Shown piece after piece: positions 10,768 to 22,248 of a stretch of DNA of 64,000 bases. How positions within the stretch are numbered: position 1 is the first letter of the stretch; each line of letters opens with the position of its first letter. Position numbers and translations under genes: made by a program. Source of the DNA: Portunus trituberculatus (taxonomy: Eukaryota; Arthropoda; Malacostraca; Decapoda; Portunidae); assembly GCF_017591435.1 (NCBI RefSeq), contig NC_059272.1, forward strand, positions 6,924,550 through 6,988,549, written 5' to 3'. The notes under the pieces were generated by a model. It ran no database searches and had not been told where the DNA came from. It worked only from the letters and a program-made list of their open reading frames with translations.

Positions 10768-12540
10768 TCACTTCGTGGGCAACTTGTCGCCCAATAGGAT
10801 TTCAATCATTCCCACAGCCTTCTCTGACAGTGACACTTCTCTAAGAACCTTCTTTTGGTTACAGGACCATTTTATGAGTCTGAATCTGCCCTTGTGTGAC
10901 AATTTTCTGAGCCTATGAATGACAATTGCAGCCTTGCCTGCCAAGTGTAGTAGATCGTCGACGTAGAAATTGTGGCTTGATCTCCTCATGAAGATTTTTG
11001 CCGTGATCTTGGAATATTTATTGTAGGGCAAATACTGCACACAAAGGACTCCATACACCCCCAAACAGGTGCACCTTCACTTGGTACGTAGCAAGAGGCC
11101 CAGACACATGCTCACTGTTCCACCAGATGAATCTCAATGCGTCTTTATGCTCCGGTGTCATGAGCACTTGGTGGAACATAGCCTCAATATCTGCCATTAT
11201 AGCTACCCTTTCTTGTTGAAATCTGAGGACTCCCATCAAGTTGTTGTCAAGGTCAGGTCCTTGCATCGCTTGACTGTTTAGTGATAATGTCTTAAAAGTG
11301 GCTGCACAATCAAACACTATTCTCATCTTTTCTGGTTTCTTTGGATTTAGTACCAGGTGATGTGGGAGATACCAGGTCTTGCCAGGTGTAGTATCGAGAT
11401 TCAGCATGGCCTTTGCTCAGTAAACGTGTCATTTCTTTTTGATATCAGATGGAGAGTTCCATATGTTTCACAAGACATCTTTTAAGGCTCTCCAACCGTC
11501 GTTCTGCAAGTTCTTTGTTGTCTGGAAGGTCCGGATTCTTGTTGCAAAATGGGATAGGAAGTTGGTAATGTCCATCTACTTGTACTACATTCTCTGACCA
11601 TAATTACGCAATTCTTTTGTCTTCAACAGAGACAGGATCATTACTGTTGTTGGTGACGTTTAGTTCCCCATAGAGGGTTGGCTTGGTGATCCATATCTTT
11701 TCTTTGATTTTGTATGGTTGTCGTGGTGACGTGACTGTTCACTGTGGTTGAATCATGGCTGTTGAGTCCCACAGGGCCACTAATCGACCAACCAAGAAGG
11801 GTGTGAGTTGCAAATGGCTCTTTGTCCTTTCCAGATCTTACTTCTAGTGGTACTAGTGCTTAGGGTACATCTAAGCCTATTAATAGTTCCACTTCTTTTG
11901 GAGCATGGAATTGTACGTTGCCTCGAAGGTGAGACCACACTTCCATATCACTGGACCTTGCAACAGACTCAGAGAAAACGGGAGTTCCGTCACCACTATA
12001 ACTTGGGGTATAAAAACGGTTTGGCTCCATATTATTCCAGTGCTGGTCACCATTAGAGCAAGTTCTTCAGTGTTTAGCCTTGTGTCTCCACTCATAATTG
12101 TCCTCTTTGGCTTGTAGACAATCAGCTCAACCAGGTGTACAATAAGATCTATTGCTACCTTAGTCTAAGAGGGCACCAGTAATGATGGAGTTTCCTGGGT
12201 CCTGTGTCTGACTCTTAGCTCCCACCTTCACCTTTACAATGGGAAGAACTACTCTGCTTGGGCTCCTTAGTCATGCCTTATGATAGGTGGTATCTGGTGT
12301 TGAAACATCCTCGTCTCCTGTCTGTCCAGTGCTGATCCACCTGAAGGGATCCTTCTTATCCTTGTCGAGGGTCACCAGGGTGTTGAATTTATCTTTATTT
12401 TCTTTCTTTGGGAAGCTGTTCAACTTAAAGATTGGTGCCACTAGTGGATGGGTCTGGCTATTCTTTTCTTCGTAATTCTTTTCTTTTCTGGTGATCACAT
12501 CAACTGTGCTCATACATGATGCAATCTTATCAGGGGAGGA
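10768..12540 (-). pseudogene. BEL/Pao LTR retrotransposon pol remnant (protease and reverse transcriptase)
   Basis: Minus-strand translation shows pieces of a BEL/Pao polyprotein in the right order. The protease active-site region is at about 12130-12200 as ALLD-stop-GSNRSYCTPG. A linker ([34 protein letters not shown]) lies at about 11410-11540. The reverse transcriptase follows ([71 protein letters not shown]) at 11018-11400, then the catalytic YVDD motif in HNFYVDDLL at about 10960 with downstream FRLIKWSCNQKKVL. Stops and frameshifts interrupt it, including one directly in the protease active site. LTRs and integrase were not found. Confidence 0.88.
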
Positions 12541-12561
12541 GAAGGTGCTTTCAAGGACATC

Positions 12562-12563
<2 letters not shown>

Positions 12564-12638
<75 letters not shown>
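12564..12638. repeat. (GA)n microsatellite
   Basis: About 75 bp of GA, next to a small hairpin at 12642-12666. Confidence 0.97.
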
Positions 12639-12640
<2 letters not shown>

Positions 12641-12641
12641 T

Positions 12642-12666
12642 GCCAGTCTGTTATTGTCAGACTGGC
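12642..12666. other. Short perfect hairpin
   Basis: GCCAGTCTG, a 7-nt spacer, then CAGACTGGC. It abuts the GA microsatellite. No function can be assigned. Confidence 0.6.
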
Positions 12667-14089
12667 AATAACAGATATTTAATTATAAAAAATAAACTAC
12701 ACCATCTGGTAATTTAGGGTCGGAAGGTTTTGGAGACGATAATCCCAAAATTTTTTATCCCCCCCAAAATTAAATAAATAAATTCAGCACTGGCCTCCTA
12801 AAGTCCGAGTTGAACTGCCTGTCTTTTTTTCTTTTTGTACTGTAGCCACTTAATGGGGCACGGAGGACATAGCTTTGTATGTGTTTTTCTACTCAATGAG
12901 ACGTGCACAGAGCATAACAGTGCAGTGTGCAAAGACATTTAGTGTGGTGTCACCCATAGGCAATTGTTTAGTTGTTGGCGTATCATTTACTTTATTAAAT
13001 CCCTCTCCAGAGTGGTATATGCTATGGGAATTTACTTAAAATTTCCTTTTAAATTTACATATCCTGCCCAGTTTTGTATATCTTGTATGACATAGACATC
13101 AATCAACTATTTGGTTGACATGCCGGTTATTGTCTCTTGGCCAGAGGGTAATATTTATCTGGTCATCACCTGTTTTCATGATGGTGAGCGAGCGGCTTAG
13201 ATGATTCTCTATAGGTCTGGCTATGGCAGACCCAGCCAGCCAATGAGGTTGTGCTTTTTATCAAGTAGTGGAGGTGATCTTCCTAATAACTGTATCATCG
13301 CTAGAACGATGATAGTGGTTGTTGAATAGTTTATAGGAGCTGCATCAAGTGGCGTGATATTCTTGTGTATATTTATGTACTCATTATTTCATTTAGTACT
13401 CATCATTTCATTTACTTTATGTATTCCATTATATTTGTATTATTCCTGTACTTGGATCATGTATTGTATATTCTATTGTATTTTATATTGTATCTTTACT
13501 GGAACTATTCGCATCTGCGCATATCGATGTTCACTTGTTTGGGTGAGCGGTTTGGGTAGGTGGCTGTCCTGTCCACTCCTCGGCCGGCACTCTGGTCCGT
13601 GACTGTGAGGGGTGAGGTGGATTGTGCCCGAGAATGCAGGTATTTGTCACACTGCTGTATATATTTTGGTGATTTCTGATTATAGTGAGATGGGTTAATG
13701 TGTATATAATAACATGGCCTCATTCTTTGGGTGTTATAATGAGGGATTTCTGGATCATTATTGTTGACTTGGTATTGGTGTTACAGCGGCCGAAGTGGTG
13801 ATAGCGGGTTGGGACTAGACTCCTGCCCAGGTGGCATTTTGGTACCTATTTCACACTAGAAAGCCTGGAGCATTACTATGTGAGTTTGATTTTATTAGTC
13901 TGTCTGGATATTGATAGGTATTGTATCTGGGTACAATATATTACCATGTACATTGCCATGTTTATTATTGAGAAATTTATCTATTTTTATTTTCATGTAT
14001 GTCAATGGATTAATCTGTGGATTCGTAAGGGGCAAGGCCTGATTTTGCGTCGAGTATTGATTTGTAATATGTTCACAGGTTGAAATAAA
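12667..14089. other. No recognised gene; possible left part of element R
   Basis: AT-rich sequence with no coherent coding signal. The left terminus of the jerky-like element R should lie here if it still exists, but no copy of its right-end sequence was found. Confidence 0.4.
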
Positions 14090-15418
14090 TGACTTCGAAA
14101 AGGCCTGCAGACTTTGGAAAAGTGGTCCAAGTGAAAAGAAAAAGCGTTTGTCATTGACTATTGCACAGAAAGTTGAGTTATTGAAGAAGTTGGATAGTGG
14201 CTTACCCGTACGTAAGCTGTGTGAAATGTACGGGTGTGGTCTACTGTGTACGACTTAAAGAAACAGAAAGTGCAACTTTTAACGTATTTTGCTGACAGTG
14301 ACAGTAAGAAGTTAATGAGCAAACGTAAGCATATGAAACCTGGAAAGTACGAGGACTTAGAAGTTTGTTTAATGGAGTGGTTTCGGCAAGTACGCAGTGA
14401 AGGTGTTAAGTTATCTGGTGACATGATACTTGAGCAGGCTAAAATATTTTTTGATTTATTGAACATTAAAGGTGAATTTCATTTGTCGAGTGGTTGGCTA
14501 GATCGGTTTAAGAAACGGCATGGCATTTCTGAAGGAACGACCTGTGGTGAGGCTAAGTCTGCCGATCACGAGAATGCTGAGCGGTATGTTGATGTTTTTG
14601 AGAAAATTATCAAGGATGAGAACTTAAGTCCAGAACAAGCTTACAATGCCGATGAGACTGCTTTGTACTGGCGTTGCATGCCCCACAAGACACTACGCCA
14701 CGAAGATGAGGGGGCACTTGAAGGCTTTAAAGAGCCAAAGGACAGGGTTACAGTATTGGCCTGTGCCAATGCTGCTGGGAGCCATCGCTGCAAACCTTTG
14801 GTTATCGGGAAGAGCCAGAATCCACGCGCGTTGAAGGGCATGCGAGTGTTGCCTGTCCACTATCGTGCAAACAAACGTGCGTGGATGACCCAGAAAATTA
14901 TGTTGGAGTGGTTTGAGAAGATGTTCGTTCCTGAGTACGCAAAGCAGTACAGCAGTTCAGTGTCAAAGGAACTTCAGGATAAAGCTGTTGAGGAGTGGCT
15001 AGACGTGGACGACGATGGTCCTGTGGCACACGCTTACACGTCTCAGGAGATAGTGAGGATGGTAACCACCCCAGAAGAATTTAAGGAGCAAAGGGAGGAG
15101 GACAGTGATGATGAGAACAGCACACAGGATGATGAACACCCGAAAAAGGTCTCACATGACAGGACCATCGAGTTGTGTGAAGAACTGATTTGTGCACTGG
15201 AGCAGAGGCCCTGCATCACAGAACAACAGATTATGCAGGTGTACAACATACAATCCACTCTCATCAAAGAAAAACCGAAACTTCTCAAACAGACTAAGCT
15301 ACAAGATCTTTTCAAGGCTATGTGTGACAAGCGTACTCCTTCACCTCATCCATCATCTGCACCAGGACCATCATCTGCTCCAGACATCGTAAAAATCCCA
15401 GTCTCCCCTTTCAGTTAG
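14090..15418 (+). pseudogene. Jerky/Tigger-like transposase with deleted catalytic core (element R)
   Basis: The N-terminus can be pieced across two frameshifts from the ATG at 14090 (MTSKRPADFG), through a psq-type helix-turn-helix (LSLTIAQKVELLKKLDSGLP, VRKLCEMYG), into the long frame from about 14250. The long frame has a CENP-B-type domain (CLMEWFRQVRSEGVKLSGDM ... GWLDRFKKRHGI), the first catalytic Asp (AYNADETALYW), and FKEPKDRVTVLACANAAGSH. The segment that should carry the second and third catalytic Asp (LLDNAPxH and QPMDQG) is absent: MFVPEYAKQYSSS passes straight into the C-terminal domain (SKELQDKAVEEWLDVDDDGP). A motif QTKLQDLF lies near the C-terminus at 15290-15313. The protein cannot be catalytic. 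Confidence 0.85.
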
Positions 15419-15934
<516 letters not shown>

Positions 15935-16040
15935 TAAAACCTCGCTTGACGAACGTCTCTAGGGACAAACAATTCGGAGACGACCATAAAATATGTCAAT
16001 ATATCAACCCAGGGGACGAACGATATTTCGGGGGACGAAT

Positions 16041-16080
16041 GCGGTTAAACGGCTCGCCAGCAGGCAAGCCGTTAAACCGC
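16041..16080. other. Long hairpin in element B
   Basis: Arms of 18 nt (16041-16058 and 16063-16080) pair with a single C/A mismatch around the 4-nt loop AGCA. The stem starts GCGGTTAAACGGCT. A second, less perfect hairpin of TTGTTGTTGT-type arms follows at once. Confidence 0.8.
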
Positions 16081-16172
16081 GTTGTTGTTGTGTAATAGCC
16101 AATCCAGCTATCATACAACAACAAAACAAAACAAAAGCACAAAAGAAAATAGAAACAGGAACAAAAAAGATA

Positions 16173-16757
16173 TTACATAACATAATCTCCGTGCCACCAT
16201 GATTTTCTCCTGTTTTGCCTGGGCATGGTGATGTTACCGGCGCGCTCTACTGTAGCTTCCTCGGCGTTATCCTCGCTGCTCTGGTGGCTCTCAGTGTTGC
16301 TGTCATCATCATCCTGGCCATGTCCAGGTACTGCAGATTGTGGCACATCCATCGCAGCTGTTTCTTCGCTCGCCTGGCATGGAACACCGCCTACTGCCCG
16401 CCTCCTCTCACAATGAGCATCACCTCCGAGGATCAAAGGAACTTCCTGGCCACGTACCTTTAACTTCCCTTCTTGGAAGTCCAAACTTGTTCTCAAACGC
16501 GTGAGGAAGTCAATCCCCAGCAGGCAAGGGTCTTCCAAGGCAGAGACGAAGACTGGCAATCTTTCCATGTTTCCCACGCCGATGTTCACTATAACGGGCC
16601 CCACATAGCGGCACTGACTTGTGACGCTACACAGCTGTTGTGTAGCTCTGGCACGCTGCGCACATCCAAAGTCCTCTCTCATGACTGTCTTCTCGGTTCT
16701 TGTCTGTCTTCCTCCCAATCCTCCTCTCCTCCATTCCATCATGCCATCAATGTCCAA
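16173..16757 (-). pseudogene. Ty3/gypsy-like aspartic protease fragment inside element B
   Basis: The ORF of 194 residues contains GPVIVNIGVGNMERLPVFVS, then ALEDPCLLGIDFLTRLRTSL followed by DFQEGKL. The DPCLLGIDFL ... DFxxG pattern is the conserved second half of retropepsin-type proteases in gypsy-like polyproteins. The catalytic D-T/S-G triad upstream and the reverse transcriptase downstream are not visible. The fragment sits wholly inside the TIRs of element B, so it moved with a DNA transposon. The C-terminal part (acidic, RKSWWHGDYVM) is typical of linker sequence. It is not a functional protease. Confidence 0.65.
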
Positions 16758-17047
16758 TCTCTCAAGTAAATAACCTTTTCTTTTTTATTCATTTTATTAT
16801 CATTTTGATAGCACTTAGGTAAGTAAAACAATTTAGGCTTTCTATAATTATTTCATTCATGTCATGCATACATTAAAGGTCTATTTTGAATGGGTTTTAT
16901 GGACTAAAGTATGATTTTTTTGGGGGTCTGGAACGGATTAATGGTATTTCAATACATTCTTATGGGAAAAATTGATTCAGGGACGAACAAATCAGGTGAC
17001 GAACAGGATTTAGGAACGAATTATGGTCATGAGCTGAGGTTTTACTG

Positions 17048-17063
17048 TGTGTAATATATACGA

Positions 17064-17107
<44 letters not shown>
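17048..17107. repeat. (TA)n microsatellite between B and C
   Basis: TA array with one CGAG interruption near 17061. It joins the right end of B to the left end of C. Confidence 0.96.
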
Positions 17108-17110
<3 letters not shown>

Positions 17111-17984
17111 CAACCACCGTTTAACGAATGTTCCTAAAAAACACTTCGCTAAGCGAAACTTCGTTAAGCGAACCGATTATAATAAGTTTAACCCCTGATT
17201 TGAACTTCCACTGAGAGTAAGCAAAGCGAGAGTGCATCATAGTACAGTAAAAGGTTTAATGAATGTAAAAATTATGAAGTTAAACATTTAGGTAGTTTAA
17301 TTTGTCAATATAATGTACACTAATGTATGTATTTACGTAACTTTATAATGTTGATGATCTTAACTCTATGAAGGGAGGGAGAGTGAAACGGGAAAGACAC
17401 TAACCGGCAACCTGTGGAATGTAAACAAAGTGTGCATCATGGTACCGCATACAAAACTTATGTACCACATTTACACAAGGCTTTCCATTTTATCCATTGT
17501 AGAGTCACGAGTTCAGGTGGTTCTTTTAGCTTTCAAGGAAGATACAGTCTCACCAGCCTTCTTAATAGAGTCTGCTGACTTGAAAATAGTAGACAGTAGA
17601 TGGAGTCAAGATGGTGGCAAGCAATGTTATTAGTTTTCTGGCCTCTCTCTTGTCTGTGAATAATACCCAGCTTCACTTCGAGAGTAAGACACTTCCTGGT
17701 CTTCTTAGGAATGTTAGGCCACATTGCAGGGCATTTTGGTGGTAAGTTGAACTAGGGAAGATGAGCTGCTGGTGACGCTGTTATGTTTTGACTGGGGAGT
17801 GAGTGGTGCACGTGATCTTGATCTTGATCTTGATGCTATAGGTGATGCAGAATTTCTTCTGAGCCAGGCCTTTTTATCGGCAGCGCTTGTGTTGTCCACG
17901 AGAGACTTGATCTTGATCTTTATTCTACAGGTGTATCAGGATTTCTCCTGAGGCAGGCCTTAGTACCAGCAGCTCCTGGTGTAC

Positions 17985-20534
17985 AGGTGTCCCTCGGTTA
18001 ACGATCGACTACTTAACGATATTTCGCTCATACGATCCCTCCAAATTAATCCCTATTTTTTGGTTAACGATCGCCAAAATTCGGTTAACGATCGGATTGA
18101 CCAATCGCAATCGCGATCGCAATCGCGATCGCAGCGCCTCCATCCACCCGCGGCCCGTGCAGTAAACACACCACAGTCTTTCCCGCTGTTTTGATTGTGC
18201 AACAACAACTCTATCACGCTCGCTCTAAACTTCTTTTTGTGCTTATTTGTGATCAAGTGAACTTAGTGATGGCTTCCAAGCGACCCAACGATTGTTCTCC
18301 ACCGGGAGATAAGGCTAAAAATCGAGAAAGAGCATTGGCCTTGATATTAAGTTGAACATTGTGACTCGTCATGAGGGTGGTGAAGGGGTAAACTCTATTG
18401 CTCGTGCCCTTGGTTTATCTCAATCAACTGTATCAACAGTTCTCCAGAAAAAGTACAAGTGAAGCAGCAGGCCAACCAAGTCACAAACCTGCACAAACAC
18501 ACAACAACTCGTAACAGGGAACCGATTATGGAAAAATTGGAACGTTTGCTGAGGCTATGGATTGAAGACCACACACACCGCCGCATGCCTCTTTCTACCC
18601 AACTCGTTACTACTAAGGCACTGAGCCTGTGGGAGGACCTGAAACCAGAATTCAACATAGGCGAGACAGTGTCCTTCAAGGCCAGTAAGGGGTGGTTTGA
18701 ACGTTTCAAACATCGTGGGAGTCTACACAACCTCAAGGTTAGTGGGGAGGCAGCGAGTTCGGATCAACCGCTGCAAACGCCTTCAAGCCTTTGCTTAAAG
18801 AGCGCATCGAGGAAGGAGGTTATTCAGCCAAGCAGGTTCTAAACTTTGACGAGACAGGCCTGTATTGGAAGAAGATGTCATCGAGAACGTTTATAGCAAA
18901 GGAGGAGAAGTCGGCACCAGGATTCAAGGCATCTAAAGACAGGTTAACATTATTGGTGGGGGGGAATGCCGCTGGTGATCTTAAGCTTAAACCATGCCTT
19001 ATTTACCATTCCCAAAACCCAAGAGCTCTGTCTGGCTATATTAAGGAATATTTGCCCGTAGTATGGAAGGCAAACAAAAGGGTGGATGACGACTGTTATC
19101 ATGCAAAGTTACGTGACAGGATACCTCTCCAAATTCCTAAAAGAATATGCTGCCCAAAACAACATTGCTAACAGATTTCTCTTGCTGTGTGACAACGCCC
19201 CAGCCACCCAGAGAGCATGAATGACTGGGCAGATAATATTGAGGTCATGTTTATGCCCCCAAACACAACTGCCCTCATCCAGCCGATGGACCAAGGAGTC
19301 ATCGCTACTTTCAAGGCCTATTACCAGCGGCGCACCATGAAACAGCTGTTGGCCTGCATTGACACCCCTGACAAGCCGACCATGAAACAATTTTGGAAGG
19401 ATTATAACATTAAAAAGGGGATCGACAACATCGACGAGTCATGGAAGGAGGTGTCCAAGTCGGCAATGAATGGATGTTGGCGTAATTTGTGGCCTGAGTG
19501 CGTGGAACGTAAACAGGAAGTCCCTGTCGATGTTACAGCAGTAAGGAAAGACATCGTTCATATCTCCCATAAGGCAGGCTTCAATGAGGTGGACGAGAAT
19601 GACGTACAAGAACTGCTGGACAGTCATTCTGAGCCTCTCTCCAACGACGACCTCATGGAGTTGGAGAAACAAAATACTTTGGAGGAAATGGAGGAGGACA
19701 AGGAGCCTGAAAGAACCCTCTCCGTCAAGATTTTCGAGGAGATTTTTAATCATATTAACCAGGCCATACATCTTCTCCAGGAGAATGACCCCAACCCAAA
19801 CCGAAGTAATGGCGTGACTAATGCTATAGAAAATGACATGAAAGTGTATAAAGAACTATTTGAGGCAAAGAAAAGGATGGCAAAACAGACAGTCATCTCA
19901 TCTTTCTTCAAACCACTCACCGCCCAAGCAACCCCATCCACATCCCAAGCAACCCCATCTACCGATCAAGCAACTCCATCCACCTCCCAAGCTACCCCAT
20001 CCACCTCAAAAGCAATCCCATCTACTTCCATAGGAGTCATCTCGTCGTACTTCAAAGTTCGTCCTGCTACCTCGAAAAAAACTCCACCCACTTCCAAAAC
20101 AACTCCATCCACCTCCAAAACAACTCCACCCACATCCAATCTATCCTTCACATCCACCGTAACCTTGAGTGACGATGAGGAGAGCCTGGATGACCCACCC
20201 CCACTGGAAAACGTATTCTCTCAAGAATTTGAAGGGTTTGAAGCAGCTGACCGAGTTTGGGTCGGGTGTGGGCATGATGAGATTTAATCCTCCAAGGCCC
20301 TGTGTCCCTCGGGGCACAAAACAACACACTACGCATATCACATCCACTCCTCAAGGTAAGTACTACCAATTCTAAAGGTGTAAATAACAACTAACAACAT
20401 AGAAAGTGTCGTTTATTTACGCATCGCGAAATACATGTATGTAGTTGATAATTTCAAATCCTCAGTTAGCGATCGTTTCGGTTAGCGATCTGTTTTTGGG
20501 AAACGTAACCCTATCGTTAACCAAGGGATACCTG
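17985..20534 (+). mobile_element. Family Q Tigger-like transposon nested in C
   Basis: Left end CAGGTGTCCCTCGGTTAACG, right end reverse complement CAGGTATCCCTTGGTTAACG, flanked by TA (17983-17984 and 20535-20536). TTAACGAT repeats are spaced about 15 bp at both ends. The 2.55-kb element carries a full-length but frameshifted transposase. A run of (CGATCGCAAT)-like GATCGC repeats lies at 18105-18135. Confidence 0.9.
18269..20287 (+). pseudogene. Tigger-like transposase of element Q, frameshifted
   Basis: The ATG at 18269 opens MASKRPNDCSPPGDKAKN. After a frameshift the psq helix-turn-helix reads LDIKLNIVTRHEGGEGVNSI, ARALGLSQSTVSTVLQKK. The CENP-B-type domain follows (MEKLERLLRLWIEDHTHRRM ... 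FKASKGWFERFKHR), then the first catalytic Asp in VLNFDETGLYWKK (ORF 18791-19171). The second Asp region is visible as LLLCDNAPATQ across a frameshift near 19180-19210, and the third as IQPMDQGVIATFKAYY. The C-terminal ORF 19217-20287 includes QTVISSFF at 19886-19909, an excellent PCNA-interacting-peptide match, and a Thr/Pro/Ser repeat tail (TPSTSQA units) with a second ISSYF. At least three frame breaks make it inactive. Confidence 0.88.
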
Positions 20535-20606
20535 TATTGGTAGTAAAATGAAACCTTCGTTGCAGCGAAATTTCGTTGTGTGAACCTTCGTTAAACGGGG
20601 GTTGCC

Positions 20607-20608
<2 letters not shown>

Positions 20609-20678
<70 letters not shown>
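20609..20678. repeat. (TA)n microsatellite between C and D
   Basis: Pure TA array joining CCTG of element C to CAGT of element D. Confidence 0.97.
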
Positions 20679-20681
<3 letters not shown>

Positions 20682-22172
20682 TAAGTCCTCGTCATACGGT
20701 ACATATGTGTTCCTGAAAACCTTACCGCAAACTGAAATTACCATATTCCGAACCCATTATAACATGTAATAATACGGAATGTGTTCCAGCACGTCAAAAG
20801 TCACCCCTACAGAAATGAAAATACATGAAAATAGTCATAAAAAAAAAAAAATGTAAAGTACTGCGCAAAAGAAATACACAAAATGTTTTAATTTACCTAT
20901 CACTCGCCATGTATTCTATCAGATGATGTCCCTCCCGAGGCTAAGGGACAGTAGGGATTTCACCCATTACTCATCTTCTGCTGAGTGGGCAGACGAGGAT
21001 AAGACGTCATCGCCTGCACTGTCGGAAGCAGATGTGGAAGGGCCAGCTGTAGCAGGGTCGGCATGTTTCACTGGTTTGAAGAAAGAGGATATGGAGGAAG
21101 GGCCAGCTGTAGAACCGTTGGCAGTGGATGTGGAAGGACCAGCTGTAGCAGGATCGGCAGGTGTGACAGGGACGGCATGTCTGACTGGCTTGAAGAATGA
21201 GTAGATGGAGGAAGGTTTGGTTTTTCTTGTTTTTCATCATAGATTTCTTGATAAATCTTGACACTTTTCTCTACATCATGAACCACTTTGCTACTCCTGG
21301 CAGAGTTTGGGTCACATTCTTTCAGGGTTTCCAGAGCTTTTTCGATACCACTGAGACATTCTTTTAAGAGTTTTGATGTCCAGGCCACGCACAGTTTCTT
21401 CTTCCTCGTCTCCCTCTTTTTCTGCCTCCTGTGATGCCTTGTCAAGCTCTATAAGTTCATCATTTGAGAGAGGGTCAGGTCAGCATGGCTTTCCAAAAGA
21501 TCTTGAACATCATCATCATCATCAACTTCATGGAAGCCAGCCCTATGGTACAGATTTACTATGTCATTTCTGATTGCACTGATGTCGTCTTCAGCAAAGC
21601 CTGGGAAGTCATGCGCGCATTCTGGCCATACTTTATTCCACGCCAAGTTCATGGTAGACGTCTTCACTTCGTCCCAAGATGACTTGATGTTATCTAAGGC
21701 GTGCTTGATGTTATACGACTTCCACCATTCTTTGATAGTGGGCTTGCCAGGCCCATCGCACATGTGCCCTTTATCAGTTGCTGCAGGGTTCGCTGCTGGT
21801 AGTAGGCTTTAAATGTTTGCCATAATCATTATGAATATATTTGTGCTTACAACAGACCCTTTAATATTCCATTTATTCATCTAATTAGTAATGCCTGTCA
21901 GTAATATGTAATGCAGTAAAAAAAAAGGGGGCAGGGGAAGAGATAACAGGCTCCAAAGGTGGTTAAGTTCAAGTCAGTAATGTGAGTGGCGTGGAGGTGT
22001 GGCATGGATGACGTCATCACCCCTGCTCCCCCGCGCTGGGCCCTCTCGGATGACATGAGCGGATACCGTATCTGTGAATTTTCCTTGCCGTGTATCGAAT
22101 CAAGGGTAGTAATTTCCAGGTACCGTAACTGTGAATTTACCAAATAAAGAACTACTGCACAATGAGGACTTA

Positions 22173-22173
<1 letters not shown>
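20679..22173 (-). mobile_element. Family D Tigger-like element, 5' deleted transposase
   Basis: Left end CAGTAAGTCCTCGTCATACG; the right end in reverse complement begins AAGTCCTCATTGTGCAGTAG, with the outermost bases eroded. The left end matches the D copy at 48079. The interior holds the 3' half of a transposase gene on the minus strand. Confidence 0.82.
21068..21812 (-). pseudogene. Tigger-like transposase C-terminal half (family D)
   Basis: Minus-strand translation starts abruptly at about 21812 with FKAYYQQRTLQQLIKG, continues in the ORF 21449-21763 (KPTIKEWWKSYNIKHALDNI, KSSWDEVKTSTMNLAWNKVW), and passes by frameshift into 21068-21445 (LLKECLSGIEKALETLKECD, PNSARSSK ... YQEIYDEK). The helix-turn-helix and most of the catalytic domain are deleted. 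Beyond another frameshift the C-terminus shows SSIYSFFKPVRH and SSISSFFKPVKH, two PIP-like motifs in which the usual first Gln is Pro. Confidence 0.8.

Positions 22174-22243
<70 letters not shown>
22174..22243. repeat. (TA)n microsatellite between D and E
   Basis: TA array joining the eroded right end of D to CAGAAACTCC of E. Confidence 0.96.

Positions 22244-22248
<5 letters not shown>

Larger units (their letters stand above)
17108..20608 (-). mobile_element. Family C Tigger-like element interrupted by nested element Q
   Basis: Left end AGGCAACCACCGTTTAACGA, right end reverse complement CAGGCAACCCCCGTTTAACG. TTCGCTAAGCGAA / TTCGTTAAGCGAA repeats lie 15 bp apart. It matches C copies at 48982-49948 and 50017-50994. 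A minus-strand N-terminal transposase remnant (PKKTRKCLTLEVKLGIIHRQ) lies at 17533-17724. Compared with the uninterrupted copies, about 110 bp of host sequence is missing next to the nested insertion at 17985-20534. Confidence 0.87.
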
